Positions 41,853 to 53,963 are shown, counted from the stretch's first letter. The stretch is DNA of 64,000 bases from Frigidibacter sp037095735 (GCF_037095735.1 NZ_JBAWKD010000003.1:496001-560000), one strand, 5' to 3'. Notes: generated by a model not told the origin, from the sequence alone. Program-made: numbers and translations.

Positions 41853-42938
41853 TCAGGCGCGGGTCCAGCGGTGGTAGATGTCGGCGCCGACGGGGCGCGT
41901 CTCGGCGAGGCGGAAACGGGGGAAGGCCCCAAGGGGCGCCTCGGCCAGCGCGCCGATCGAGGCACGGCCTTCGGCGCCCAGCGTCAGGCCCGCGGTGAAG
42001 CCCACCACCTCGTCGACGACGCCCGCCGTCAGCAGCGAGGCCGCAAGCTGGCCGCCCCCTTCGCAGAACACCCGCGTCAGGCCCTCGGCCCCAAGCGCGG
42101 CCATCATCCCGGCGGCGTCGAAGGCGCCGGGCAGTTCGATCCGGCGCGCCCCCGTCGCGTCCCAGGCGGCGCGGCGCTCGGTCGGTGCCTCGGCCCCGTG
42201 CACCAGCCAGACCGGGATCTCGCGCGCGCTGGCGGCAAGCCGGCCCAGCGGCAGGTCGAGCCCGGCCGAGGCCACGATCCGCACCGGCTGCGCCACCGGC
42301 CCGAGGCCGCGGACGTTCAGCATCGGGTCATCGGCCCGCACCGTGCCCGCGCCCACCAAAATTGCGTCATGGCGCGCCCGCAGCGCATGGGTCAGGTGCC
42401 GCGCCTCTGGCCCGGTGATCCAGCGGCTCTCGCCCGACGCCGTGGCAATGCGCCCGTCGAAACTGGTCGCAAGCTTCAGGGTCAGCATCGGCCGCCCCTG
42501 CCGGATACGGGTCAGGAAGCCGATCTGCGCGGCCTCGGCCTCGGGCGCCATCAGCCCCGCCAGCACCTCGATCCCCGCGTCGCGCAGGATCTGGTGGCCG
42601 CGGCCCGCCACGCGTGGATCGGGGTCTTCCAAAGCGCTGACCACACGCGCCACGCCCGCCGCCACCAGCGCCTCGGCGCAGGGCGAGGTACGGCCATGGT
42701 GCGCGCAGGGTTCGAGGCTGACATAGGCGGTGGCCCCGCGCGCGGCCGCGCCGGCCTGCGCCAGCGCCTCGCGCTCGGCATGGGGCCGCCCGCCCGGCTG
42801 CGTCCAGCCGCGCCCGACGATGCGCCCGTCGCGCACCAGCACGCAGCCCACGGCGGGGTTCGGCCAGGTCCGGCCAAGCCCACGGCGCCCCAGCGAGAGC
42901 GCCAGCGCCATGAACCGCCGATCGATCTCGGGCGTCAC
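41853..42938 (-). CDS. ribD: Bifunctional riboflavin deaminase/reductase RibD
   Basis: 361 residues. The N-terminal deaminase domain (approx. 1-145) has the Zn motifs HAERE (as GRPHAEREALAQA) and PCAHHGRTSPC. The C-terminal reductase domain (approx. 150-361) has LKLATSFDGRIATASGESRWITG and CEGGGQLAASLL. It performs the second and third steps of riboflavin synthesis. GTG 42938 overlaps the nrdR stop (GTGA). It is separated from ribE-ribB-ribH by the capsule genes on the opposite strand. Confidence 0.95.
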   Translation of the reverse strand: MTPEIDRRFMALALSLGRRGLGRTWPNPAVGCVLVRDGRIVGRGWTQPGGRPHAEREALAQAGAAARGATAYVSLEPCAHHGRTSPCAEALVAAGVARVVSALEDPDPRVAGRGHQILRDAGIEVLAGLMAPEAEAAQIGFLTRIRQGRPMLTLKLATSFDGRIATASGESRWITGPEARHLTHALRARHDAILVGAGTVRADDPMLNVRGLGPVAQPVRIVASAGLDLPLGRLAASAREIPVWLVHGAEAPTERRAAWDATGARRIELPGAFDAAGMMAALGAEGLTRVFCEGGGQLAASLLTAGVVDEVVGFTAGLTLGAEGRASIGALAEAPLGAFPRFRLAETRPVGADIYHRWTRA

Positions 42939-43402
42939 TCTTCGAGGGCGGTCGAGGGGCGCAGTTCCGAGACGAACTTGTCGAAGTCGTCGGCGTCGCG
43001 GAAGTTCTTGTAGACGCTCGCGAAGCGGACGTAGGCCACGGTGTCGATCCGGGCCAGCGTCTCCATCACGATCTCGCCGATCACCTTCGAGGGGATATCG
43101 GTGTCGCCCATCGATTCAAGCCGCCGCACGATTCCAGAGATCATCTGGTCGATGCGTTCGGGCTCGACCGGGCGCTTCTGCATCGCGATCCGGATCGAGC
43201 GTTCCAGCTTGGTGCGGTCGAATTCCTCGCGCTTGCCCGAGGACTTGATCACGATCAGGTCGCGCAGCTGCACGCGTTCATAGGTGGTGAAGCGGCCGCC
43301 GCAGGCCGGGCAGAAACGGCGCCGGCGAATGGCGACGTGATCCTCGGCAGGCCGAGAATCCTTCACCTGAGTGTCGACATTGCCGCAGAACGGGCAGCGC
43401 AT
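42935..43402 (-). CDS. nrdR: Transcriptional repressor NrdR
   Basis: 155 residues. A Zn ribbon (MRCPFCGN at 1-8 and FCPACGGRFTTYERV near 31-45) precedes an ATP-cone domain (approx. 49-139, with VIKSSGKREEFDRTKLERSI). NrdR senses ATP/dATP and represses ribonucleotide reductase genes. It is coupled to ribD by GTGA overlap, a common bacterial arrangement. Upstream is a DnaA-type 9-mer at 43431-43439 and a half NrdR-box-like CACTATA. Confidence 0.96.
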   Translation of the reverse strand: MRCPFCGNVDTQVKDSRPAEDHVAIRRRRFCPACGGRFTTYERVQLRDLIVIKSSGKREEFDRTKLERSIRIAMQKRPVEPERIDQMISGIVRRLESMGDTDIPSKVIGEIVMETLARIDTVAYVRFASVYKNFRDADDFDKFVSELRPSTALEE

Positions 43403-43430
43403 GGCCCTCTCCCTCGTCGGTCAGTCCCCG

Positions 43431-43439
43431 TTATCCACA
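43431..43439 (+). promoter_or_regulatory. Perfect DnaA-box 9-mer TTATCCACA upstream of nrdR
   Basis: Exact match to the strict DnaA box, 29 bases before the nrdR start. CACTATA, resembling half of an NrdR box, follows at 43441-43447. A near-perfect dyad (CCACCACATGTCGTGG) lies at 43485-43500. Confidence 0.45.
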
Positions 43440-43545
43440 GCACTATAGGGCGGCGACGAATCGTTGGGTAGCCGATTTTCCACCCCACCACATGTCGTGG
43501 GACGTGGCTGTGGCCGCCAAGACTCAATCCGCATCACCTGGCCGG

Positions 43546-43962
43546 TCAATCGGCGCGGAAATGGGCGGCGATCTCGCGCCGGTGCGGGGCCGAGCGGTGT
43601 TCGAAGAGGAAGATCCCCTGCCAGGTGCCCAGCCGCATCCGCCCACCCATCACCGGGATGCCCAGCGTGACCGGCAGCAGCGCCGCGCGGATATGGCCCG
43701 GCATGTCGTCGGGCCCCTCGTAGGTGTGGGTCAGGTAGCACATCGAGGGGTCGGTCGCCGGCGGCACCGCGCGGCTGATCCATGCCAGAAGATCGGTCTG
43801 CACCTCGGGGTCGGCATTCTCCTGGATCAGCAGCGAACAGGAGGTGTGCCGCACCAGCAGGGTCAGAAGCCCGTCGCCGCGCCCCTTCACCCAGGCGGCG
43901 ATCTGCGGGGTGACCTCGTAACTGCCCTGGCCGCGGGTCTCGATCTGGAAGGTGGTGTGCAT
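43546..43962 (-). CDS. YjbQ/UPF0047 family protein
   Basis: 138 residues. A small conserved beta-sandwich family, sometimes annotated as secondary thiamine-phosphate synthase. Characteristic blocks: LLTLLVRHTSCSLLIQENADP, HTYEGPDDMPGHIRAALLP, and GTWQGIFLFEHR. The conserved His residues form a metal-like site. ATG 43962 places the start at MHTTFQIETRG; the longer reading adds a leader without similarity. The physiological role is uncertain. Confidence 0.9.
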   Translation of the reverse strand: MHTTFQIETRGQGSYEVTPQIAAWVKGRGDGLLTLLVRHTSCSLLIQENADPEVQTDLLAWISRAVPPATDPSMCYLTHTYEGPDDMPGHIRAALLPVTLGIPVMGGRMRLGTWQGIFLFEHRSAPHRREIAAHFRAD

Positions 43963-44001
43963 GGGCCCGAGTTCACCGCGGCCCGCGGCGGAAGGCAAGC
44001 C

Positions 44002-44523
44002 TCAGCAGCCGCGCGCCAGCACCATCACCCAGACCGTCCGCCCCTGCCCGCGGATCGCGGCCAGCCCCAGCCCCCGCGCCTCGGGCGCCAGCATGTTGCG
44101 CAGATGTCCCGGCGAGCCGCGCCACATCGTCACCGCGACGTCGACCGGATCCGCCGCGGCGGTGCTCGAGGCGATGTTCTCGGCCACCCAGCAGACATCG
44201 GCGCCGCGGGCCACGACCCTGTCCATCGGGCCGGCGCCCTCGGGCGAACGGTGATCGAAATAGCCGCGGCGGGCCATGTCGCAGGCGTGATCCTCGGCCG
44301 CTTCCGACAGCACCGCGGACAGCGCCAGCGGCGGCAGGCCCCGCCCCGCGCGCAAGGCGTTGGTGAGCGCGAGCCCGCGCCGCGCCCCTTCGGCATCCAG
44401 CCGGATCTCGGCCCCCGCCCCGCAGGACAGGCCCGCAACCGAGGCCGGCACCTGCGCCGCGGCATGTCCGGCCAGCAGGGCCAAGCCAAGAAGCACCGGC
44501 GCAAGCGCCGCCCCGCGCCGCAT
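44002..44523 (-). CDS. Secreted CAP-domain (SCP/PR1) protein
   Basis: 173 residues. A signal peptide (approx. 1-23, LLGLALLAGHAAA) precedes a CAP domain: ALTNALRAGRGLPPLALS, CDMARRGYFDHRSPEGAGP with the conserved His, WVAENIASS with the conserved Glu, and WRGSPGHLRNMLAPEARGLG with the second His. Such proteins are secreted or periplasmic with poorly known roles. The ATG overlaps the upstream gene's stop (TGATG). Confidence 0.9.
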   Translation of the reverse strand: MRRGAALAPVLLGLALLAGHAAAQVPASVAGLSCGAGAEIRLDAEGARRGLALTNALRAGRGLPPLALSAVLSEAAEDHACDMARRGYFDHRSPEGAGPMDRVVARGADVCWVAENIASSTAAADPVDVAVTMWRGSPGHLRNMLAPEARGLGLAAIRGQGRTVWVMVLARGC

Positions 44524-44915
44524 CAGTCGTCGGGGAAGATCGTGCGCGGGCCCTGGCACATCGACTGGGCATGCGCCGCCGAGAAGCCGCCGTCCTGACG
44601 CCCGATGGTGACGATGCCGGTCTCGCCCGAGCTTTTCGCCGGGTCGATCGAGAAGCCCATGTGCCCGATCGCCCGCGGCGAACTGGCGGTGGTGCGATAG
44701 ATGGTGGTCGTCGGCGACAGGCGAAGCTTGCCGATCGCGAAATCCGCCGCGGCGCACCAGTAATCGCCGACGATGTTCGACGGCCGGTAGGCGACGGTGA
44801 AATCCTGCGCGGTGCCGTTCACCCGCAGGGTGTTCGAGGCGGGCCAGGCCAGCAGCGGCGTCGCGGCGCAGGCTGCGGCGAGCGCCGCCGGGAACAGGAA
44901 ATGTCTGGGATGCAT
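44523..44915 (-). CDS. Secreted hypothetical protein paired with the CAP gene
   Basis: 130 residues. A signal peptide (approx. 1-23, AALAAACAATPLLAWP) leads to a small domain containing NTLRVNGTAQDFTVAYRPSN, DYWCAAADFAIGKLRL and AHAQSMCQGPRTIFPDD. Two cysteines near positions 54 and 121 could form a disulfide. Family not recognised, although the pattern looks conserved in Rhodobacterales. It is translationally coupled to the CAP-domain gene (1-base overlap), so the two products may work together in the envelope. Confidence 0.75.
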   Translation of the reverse strand: MHPRHFLFPAALAAACAATPLLAWPASNTLRVNGTAQDFTVAYRPSNIVGDYWCAAADFAIGKLRLSPTTTIYRTTASSPRAIGHMGFSIDPAKSSGETGIVTIGRQDGGFSAAHAQSMCQGPRTIFPDD

Positions 44916-45230
44916 GGCGGGCTCCTTCGTCGGGCGGTGGCCCGGCGGGCGCGCCCCTCGGACCCTATCTAGTCACCCGGCGCGCGGGCGCAATGGGCTT
45001 GGCCTTGCCCGTCGCCCGCCGGGGTCACGCCGGCCGCGGGCTCAGACACGCGATCAAGCGGCCACGCTCGCCGCCGGCGGCAGGCGCGATCAGGCGGAAG
45101 GGCATCAGGATCGAAGCGCGGTCATCGTCACGGCGGCACCAGCCAGCGTCGCCCGGCCCGCACGTGTGGTCTGCGGAACCCGCACCGGGGCCCGCGACGT
45201 CGCCTCCGCTGTGCACTGGCGCGGGCAGAG
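44916..45230. other. Intergenic stretch with nothing recognised
   Basis: 315 bases between the minus-strand secreted protein gene and the gene downstream of rpoD. I saw no RNA gene, clear terminator or convincing reading frame. Confidence 0.5.
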
Positions 45231-45587
45231 TCAGCCCGCGGCAGACACCAGCTGCAGCCACCGCTCGGCGGCCGCGGCATCGTCCAGACGCACGATCACT
45301 TCGCCCGACTTGCTGACCCGCGCGCCCGGGAAGGCGGCGGTCACCGCCTCGGGCGTCACGCCACCGCGCTGGGCGGGCTTGCGGACATAGGCCAGCACGC
45401 CCTCGTCGCCGGGAACGGCGGCAAAGACCCACTCCTCGCCACGCTCGACGCGCAGCGCGGATTTGAAGCCCTGCTCATGGGCATGCATCGCCAGATCGGG
45501 CATCGCGGCAAGCCCTTCGACCAGACGGTCGAAGGCGGCCTTCGCGGCGTCCGAGACGCAGGCGTCCCGAAGCTCGGTGATCTCCAC
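45231..45587 (-). CDS. Conserved hypothetical protein downstream of rpoD
   Basis: 118 residues, no signal peptide or membrane segment. Mixed alpha/beta composition: an N-terminal helix-rich part (AAKAAFDRLVEGLAAMPDL), strands around FKSALRVERGEEWVFAAVPG and VLAYVRKPAQ, and a C-terminal SKSGEVIVRLDDAAAAERWL. It lies 12 bases after the rpoD stop and is probably co-transcribed. I do not recognise a family. Confidence 0.7.
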   Translation of the reverse strand: MEITELRDACVSDAAKAAFDRLVEGLAAMPDLAMHAHEQGFKSALRVERGEEWVFAAVPGDEGVLAYVRKPAQRGGVTPEAVTAAFPGARVSKSGEVIVRLDDAAAAERWLQLVSAAG

Positions 45588-45599
45588 GTCGCGCCGCCC

Positions 45600-47600
<2,001 letters not shown>

Positions 47601-47692
47601 GTGCACTCCTCATCGGGTCGTCGCGGCGGCCGGGCCTGTCGCCGCGCGGGGTCATTCGGTCAGGTCTCCGGCAGGGCCACCAGAGTCGGCCA

Positions 47693-47716
47693 ATGATTCG
47701 GGTAGCACCGAATCAT
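47693..47716. promoter_or_regulatory. Perfect inverted repeat ATGATTCGG-N6-CCGAATCAT before rpoD
   Basis: 9-base perfect arms separated by GTAGCA in the 210-base dnaG-rpoD gap, 93 bases before the rpoD start. It lacks a T-run on either strand, so it is more likely an operator or leader hairpin than a terminator. Confidence 0.55.
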
Positions 47717-47810
47717 ATCGGTCCTCTTTATCGAATCGCGGCGCCGGATCACAGGGCACCCCGTCGTGTCAGATAGTCCGCAAGGTCCAGGTGTCACCGG
47801 CAGGCCGCGA

Positions 47811-49850
47811 TCAACGCCGCGACTTACGCCAGATTTCCTTGTCGATCATGTCCTGAAGCTGCTGCTTCAGGGCATCGCGGTCCTCGCCGAGGTCCGACGA
47901 GTCGTTGATTCGCGACCGCTCGGCGCGCTGCCGGGCCTCGGCCGCCTTGCCAAGGCGCCAGGTGACGCCCTCGTCGGCGAAGCCTGCCAGATCGGCAACC
48001 GCATCCTCGATCTCCTCCCGGACCCCGCGCCGCGCCGCGAGCTTGGCGAGTTCCTCGGCCAGGCACATGGCGACGATCGCCGGGTCGGCCTCGGGCCGCG
48101 CCGGCGGCGCGATCGCTACATGGGGAAGCCCGCGCAGGGTTTCAAGGATACCGTTCGCCCGCGGTCCCAGCCGGTCGAGGAACCCCTCGCCCGGATCGCG
48201 CGCCTCGCGCAGCAGCGCCGCGCGCAGGGCGTCATGCCCCTCGCCGGTCATCGCCATCCGCTCGAGATCGCTTTCGAATTTCACGATGCAGACCGGATGC
48301 GCGGCGAGAATCGCCAGGATCATCGCCTCGCGCAGCCGCTCCTCGACCAGCCCATCGTCCCCCTCGGCCGCCGCGGCAGCCAGAAGCGAGGCGCGGGTCG
48401 CGGCCAGCGGCAGGATCTCGATCGGGCGCTGGCCCGGCTTCCAAGGTTTGCGAGCGCCCCCGGAGAAGCCTCCAGCGAAGCCGCCTGAGAAACCGCCCGA
48501 GAAGCCCCCGGAGAAGCCACCTCCGAACTCGCGGGTCGGGCGCGGACGGTCCTCGGACCCGGTGCGGCGGCCGAACAGGCCAAGGCGCAACTGGGCGATC
48601 TCTTCGCCGTAATGGCCACGCAGCGAGGGGTCCTTGATCTGCCGGATCAGCTCGCGGAGGCGGCGGTCGAGCCCGGCCTTGCGCTCGGGGCTGTCGAAGA
48701 CTTTCCCTTCGGTCTCGCGCCGCCACAACAGCTCGACCATCGGCCGCGCCTGCTCGATCACCTGCGCCATCGCCTGCGCGCCGCGGGCGCGGATCAGGTC
48801 GTCGGGGTCCTCGCCCGCCGGCAGCACCGCGAAGCGCAGCGCGTTGCCGGGCTCCAGCATCGGCAGCGCAAGGTCGATCAGCCGCTCGGCGGCGCGGATC
48901 CCCGCCTTGTCGCCATCGAGCGCCACCACCGGCTCGGGCGAGATCCGCCACAGAAGCCGCAGCTGGTCCTCGGTGATCGCAGTGCCCAGGGGGGCAACGG
49001 CGCCGCCGAAGCCCGCCTCGGACAACGCGATCACGTCCATGTAGCCTTCGGTGACGATCAGCGGCGCGCCCTTCGCCACCGCGTTCCTCGCGGCCTCCTG
49101 GTTGTAGAGGTTGCGCCCCTTGTCGAAGAGCTCGGTCTCGGGCCCGTTGAGGTATTTGGCGCGCGCGTTCGGGTCCATCGAGCGGCCGCCAAGGCTGATC
49201 GCCCGCCCCCGCCCGTCGCGGATCGGAAAGATGATGCGGCCGCGGAAGCGGTCATAGGGCGCGCCGCCATCCTCGGGCTTCGCGCAAAGCCCCGCCGCCA
49301 CCAAGAAGTCGGCGGCGATGCCCTTGGCGGTCAGCGCCTGGAAGATGCCCTGCCGACTGTCGGGCGCCCAGCCGATGCCGAAACGCTCCTGCCCCGCGGG
49401 CCCCAGCCCGCGCCGGTCGAGATAATCGCGCGCCGCCTGCGCCGAGCCGGTGCGCAACTGCAGCCGGTACCACTTCACCGCCTCTTCCATGACCTCGGCC
49501 AGCTGGCTGCGGCGGTCGGCCTTCTGGGCGGCGACGGGATCGCGGGCGGGCATGGTCATGCCGGCCTCGCGCGCGAGGCTCTCGATCGCCTCCATGAACG
49601 ACTGGTTCTCGCTCTCGCGCAGGAAGGTGACGGCGTCCCCCTTGGCGTGGCAGCCGAAGCAGTAATAGAAGCCCTTGCGGTCATCCACATGGAAAGACGC
49701 GGATTTTTCCTGGTGGAACGGGCATGGCGCCCACCAGTCGCCCTTCGCTTGGTTCGACTTCCGCCGATCCCACGTCACCTTGCGGCCGATCACGCTGCTC
49801 AGCGTGATGCGGGTGCGAAGCTCGTCGAGGAAACCGGGTGGGAGACTCAT
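47811..49850 (-). CDS. dnaG: DNA primase DnaG with Gly-Phe repeat linker
   Basis: 679 residues, somewhat longer than most DnaG proteins. The N-terminal zinc domain has CPFHQEKSASF and FYYCFGCHAKGD. The catalytic TOPRIM core includes VTEGYMDVIALSE and VALDGDKAGIRAAERL. The C-terminal helicase-binding region ends in DMIDKEIWRKSRR. Between core and C-domain (approx. 440-465) is a low-complexity linker of GGFS repeats, unusual for primase. ATG 49850 (MSLPPGFLDELR) fits the family. It lies upstream of rpoD. Confidence 0.96.
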   Translation of the reverse strand: MSLPPGFLDELRTRITLSSVIGRKVTWDRRKSNQAKGDWWAPCPFHQEKSASFHVDDRKGFYYCFGCHAKGDAVTFLRESENQSFMEAIESLAREAGMTMPARDPVAAQKADRRSQLAEVMEEAVKWYRLQLRTGSAQAARDYLDRRGLGPAGQERFGIGWAPDSRQGIFQALTAKGIAADFLVAAGLCAKPEDGGAPYDRFRGRIIFPIRDGRGRAISLGGRSMDPNARAKYLNGPETELFDKGRNLYNQEAARNAVAKGAPLIVTEGYMDVIALSEAGFGGAVAPLGTAITEDQLRLLWRISPEPVVALDGDKAGIRAAERLIDLALPMLEPGNALRFAVLPAGEDPDDLIRARGAQAMAQVIEQARPMVELLWRRETEGKVFDSPERKAGLDRRLRELIRQIKDPSLRGHYGEEIAQLRLGLFGRRTGSEDRPRPTREFGGGFSGGFSGGFSGGFAGGFSGGARKPWKPGQRPIEILPLAATRASLLAAAAAEGDDGLVEERLREAMILAILAAHPVCIVKFESDLERMAMTGEGHDALRAALLREARDPGEGFLDRLGPRANGILETLRGLPHVAIAPPARPEADPAIVAMCLAEELAKLAARRGVREEIEDAVADLAGFADEGVTWRLGKAAEARQRAERSRINDSSDLGEDRDALKQQLQDMIDKEIWRKSRR

Positions 49851-49892
49851 GGCCGTACTATCCGCCCTCGGTCGGGACCTGTCCAGAATGGC

Positions 49893-49990
49893 AAAGAGGG
49901 GGCGCTGCCCCCTCGGACCTGCGGTCCTCACCCCCGGGATATTTGAGCCAGTGCGAAAGCGGCTTTCTTACTGGCAAAAATATCCCCGTC
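49893..49990. repeat. Dispersed palindromic repeat, copy B (inverted pair)
   Basis: GGGGGC-GCT-GCCCCC, GGACC-TGC-GGTCC, then CCCCCGGGATATTTGAGCCA and GTGCGAAAGC. This is immediately followed by an inverted partial copy (GCTTTCTTACTGGC and AAAAATATCCCCG), so the second half folds back on the first. It lies between dnaG and lepA. Confidence 0.85.
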
Positions 49991-50031
49991 GGAGGCATCC
50001 GCCCGACGCGACCGGGCGCGACGCCGGGTCT

Positions 50032-51831
<1,800 letters not shown>

Positions 51832-51961
51832 GCGCGCCATATGAGCGGGATTCGGGCACCGGTCAAGCGGCGGCGCGCGGCCCGCCCCCCGCCCGGCGGC
51901 CCCTTGACCTTCGCGCCGCCCGCGCGATGCTGCGCGGCAACGTTTCACAAGGAGAGATCCG

Positions 51962-52159
51962 ATGATCCTGAGCGTTCCCGACATGTCCTGCGGCCATTGC
52001 CGCGGCGCGGTGCAAGAGGCTGTGACCGGCGTCGATGCCGGTGCGACGCTGACCTTCGACCAGGCCGCACGCCGCGTCGACATCGCCACCAAGGCCAGCC
52101 CCGAGGCGATCATCGCCGCGCTGGACGACGCGGGCTATCCGGCCAGCCTGGCCTCCTGA
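51962..52159 (+). CDS. Heavy-metal-associated domain protein (CopZ-like)
   Basis: 65 residues, a single HMA domain. The metal-binding motif is DMSCGHCRGAV (CxxC at residues 10-13), and the fold ends with IIAALDDAGYPA. It is preceded by AAGGAGA at good distance. It probably binds and hands over Cu(I), but no copper ATPase or regulator is nearby. It stands alone and divergent from lepA. Confidence 0.93.
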   Translation: MILSVPDMSCGHCRGAVQEAVTGVDAGATLTFDQAARRVDIATKASPEAIIAALDDAGYPASLAS

Positions 52160-52318
52160 CGTCCTCACCCCGCGGGATCCTGCGTCACGGCCTGCGCCGT
52201 CACGCGTGGCCTGCGGGGCACAGCGCGCCCGCCCGCCGCATCACGACCCGCGGCGCGCGGTTGAAGCAGGCCCGCGCCGCCCCCATAGTCCGCCGGATTT
52301 CGCGACGACGGACGAACG

Positions 52319-52627
52319 ATGCGCAGACGCCTGATCCCCCTGGCCTTTCTTGCCCTCACCGCCGGCTGCGGCGGCGGAACCCACGGGCCGGTCAACGCCG
52401 CCTGCCTCGGCGCCGGGCGCTCGGCCGCGACCGCCGCCAGCTGCGGGTGCGTGCAGCGCGTGGCCCATCGCTCGCTGGGCTGGGGCGAGCAGCGCCGCGC
52501 CGCGCGCTTCTTCAAGGACCCCGACCGGGCCGAGGCCACACGGATGTCGGACGCCCCCGCCGACAAGACCTTCTGGAAGCGCTACGAGGCCTTCATCGAC
52601 CGCGCCAAGGCCAGCTGCCAAGGCTAG
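52319..52627 (+). CDS. Small lipoprotein-like hypothetical
   Basis: 102 residues. The N-terminus MRRRLIPLAFLALTAGCGGG has a lipobox (LTAGC), so it should be membrane-anchored in the periplasm. The remainder contains ACLGAGRSAATAASCGCVQR, with a cysteine group, and a helical part (QRRAARFFKDPDRAEATR). I recall similar Rhodobacterales proteins carrying an unsupported 'arginine transporter' label; nothing in the sequence suggests transport. Confidence 0.75.
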   Translation: MRRRLIPLAFLALTAGCGGGTHGPVNAACLGAGRSAATAASCGCVQRVAHRSLGWGEQRRAARFFKDPDRAEATRMSDAPADKTFWKRYEAFIDRAKASCQG

Positions 52628-52720
52628 TGCGGCCCGGCCCGGCCCCGATCATCCCCATCCTTGCGCAGCGGGCGCCACGGCCGCCGGAGGATCCCCGGCC
52701 TGCGGGGCCCGACAGCGCGC

Positions 52721-53167
52721 CTAGGCGGCCAGCTGCGCCAGCCAATGCGCGACGCCCTCTTCGACCCGGTCGAGCGCGCCCTCGAAATCCTCGGTGTAAT
52801 AGGGGTCGGGCACTGTGGCGCCGCCGGGCAGGAAGGCCTCGATCCGCGCGGCGCTGCCTGCGGGCGCAAGCCGGCGCAGGTCGGCGAGGTTCTGCGCATC
52901 CATCGCGAGGATCAGGTCGAACCGGGAGAAATCCGCCCGCGCCACCTGCCGAGCCCGAAGCGGCGACAGATCGTAGCCCCGCGCCCGCGCGGCGGCGACC
53001 ATTGGCGGGTGCGGCGGCTCACCGACATGCCAGCGCCCGGTGCCGGCGCTGTCGAGCGCGAGGTCGAGCCCGGCGCGGGCGGCATGGGCGCGCATCGCGC
53101 CCTCGGCGGCGGGTGAGCGGCAGATATTGCCGAGACAGACGAAGAGGATGGACCTTGGCGCGTGCAT
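52721..53167 (-). CDS. Low-molecular-weight protein-tyrosine phosphatase
   Basis: 148 residues. The P-loop VCLGNICRSP (approx. 9-18) supplies the nucleophilic Cys and Arg of the C-x5-R signature, and the general acid Asp is in VPDPYYTEDFEG near residue 121. Length and order match LMW-PTP. ATG 53167 fits the P-loop position. It is divergent from the sirtuin gene with under 100 bases between them. Possible role in envelope polysaccharide control, but no cognate tyrosine kinase is in the window. Confidence 0.93.
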   Translation of the reverse strand: MHAPRSILFVCLGNICRSPAAEGAMRAHAARAGLDLALDSAGTGRWHVGEPPHPPMVAAARARGYDLSPLRARQVARADFSRFDLILAMDAQNLADLRRLAPAGSAARIEAFLPGGATVPDPYYTEDFEGALDRVEEGVAHWLAQLAA

Positions 53168-53258
53168 GGGGTCACTCTTGGGCAAAGCCCCGGCCCGGGG
53201 CAAGCGGCGGAGGTGCCATGACCCAGTCGATCCTGCCCTGCGGCGGCGCGATCCCGCG

Positions 53259-53945
53259 ATGAACATCGTGATTCTGACCGGCGCCGGGATCTCGGCGGAA
53301 AGCGGGCTTGCGACCTTCCGCGCGTCCGACGGGCTTTGGGAAGAGCACCGGATCGAGGATGTGGCGACCCCGCAGGCCTTCCGCCGCAACCCGGTGCTGG
53401 TCCATGAATTCTACAACCAGCGCCGGGCGAAGGCGCGGCTCGCGCGGCCGAACGCCGCCCATCAGGCGCTGGCGCGGCTGGGCGCCGATCCCCGCCACCG
53501 GGTGACGCTGGTCACCCAGAATGTCGACGACCTGCACGAACGCGGCGGCTCGACCGGCGTGATCCACATGCATGGCGGGCTCGAGACCGGGCTCTGCGCC
53601 GCCTGCGGCCACCGCTGGGAGGCGCCGGCGATCATGGGGCCCTACGACCGCTGCCCGGCCTGCGCAAGGCAGGCGACGCGGCCCGACATCGTCTGGTTCG
53701 GCGAGATTCCCTATCACATGGAAGAGATCGCGGCGGCGCTGGAGCAGGCCGATCTCTTCGCCGCGGTCGGCACCTCGGGCAACGTCTACCCGGCGGCGGG
53801 CTTCGTGGAACTTGCGGCGGCCGCCGGCGCGCGGACGGTCGAGCTGAACCTCGACGCCTCGGCGCGGACCTCGGTCTTCGACGAGGCGCGGCGGGGGCCG
53901 GCGACGCAGGTCGTGCCGCAGTGGGTGGATGAGCTTGTCGGCTGA
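53259..53945 (+). CDS. cobB: NAD-dependent protein deacylase (CobB/Sir2)
   Basis: 228 residues. NAD motif LTGAGISAESGLATFR (approx. 5-20), then HEFYNQRR with the Y-x2-R pair typical of class III sirtuins with desuccinylase activity, TQNVDDLHERGG, catalytic His in VIHMHGG, a Zn finger (CAACGHRW and CPACARQ), GTSGNVYPAAG. ATG 53259 keeps the motif at the N-terminus; a longer reading has no similarity. An upstream 14-codon frame (53218-53262) overlaps the start and is of unknown significance. Confidence 0.94.
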   Translation: MNIVILTGAGISAESGLATFRASDGLWEEHRIEDVATPQAFRRNPVLVHEFYNQRRAKARLARPNAAHQALARLGADPRHRVTLVTQNVDDLHERGGSTGVIHMHGGLETGLCAACGHRWEAPAIMGPYDRCPACARQATRPDIVWFGEIPYHMEEIAAALEQADLFAAVGTSGNVYPAAGFVELAAAAGARTVELNLDASARTSVFDEARRGPATQVVPQWVDELVG

Positions 53946-53963
53946 ACCGCCCGGGCTGAAAGC

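Noticed and set aside
43431..43439. Replication origin suggested by the DnaA box
   Set aside because: Only one strict box, no cluster of boxes, no AT-rich unwinding element and no origin-type gene neighbourhood.
53218..53262. 14-codon frame MTQSILPCGGAIPR overlapping the cobB start
   Set aside because: Too short to support as a gene; it could be a leader peptide but nothing else indicates one.
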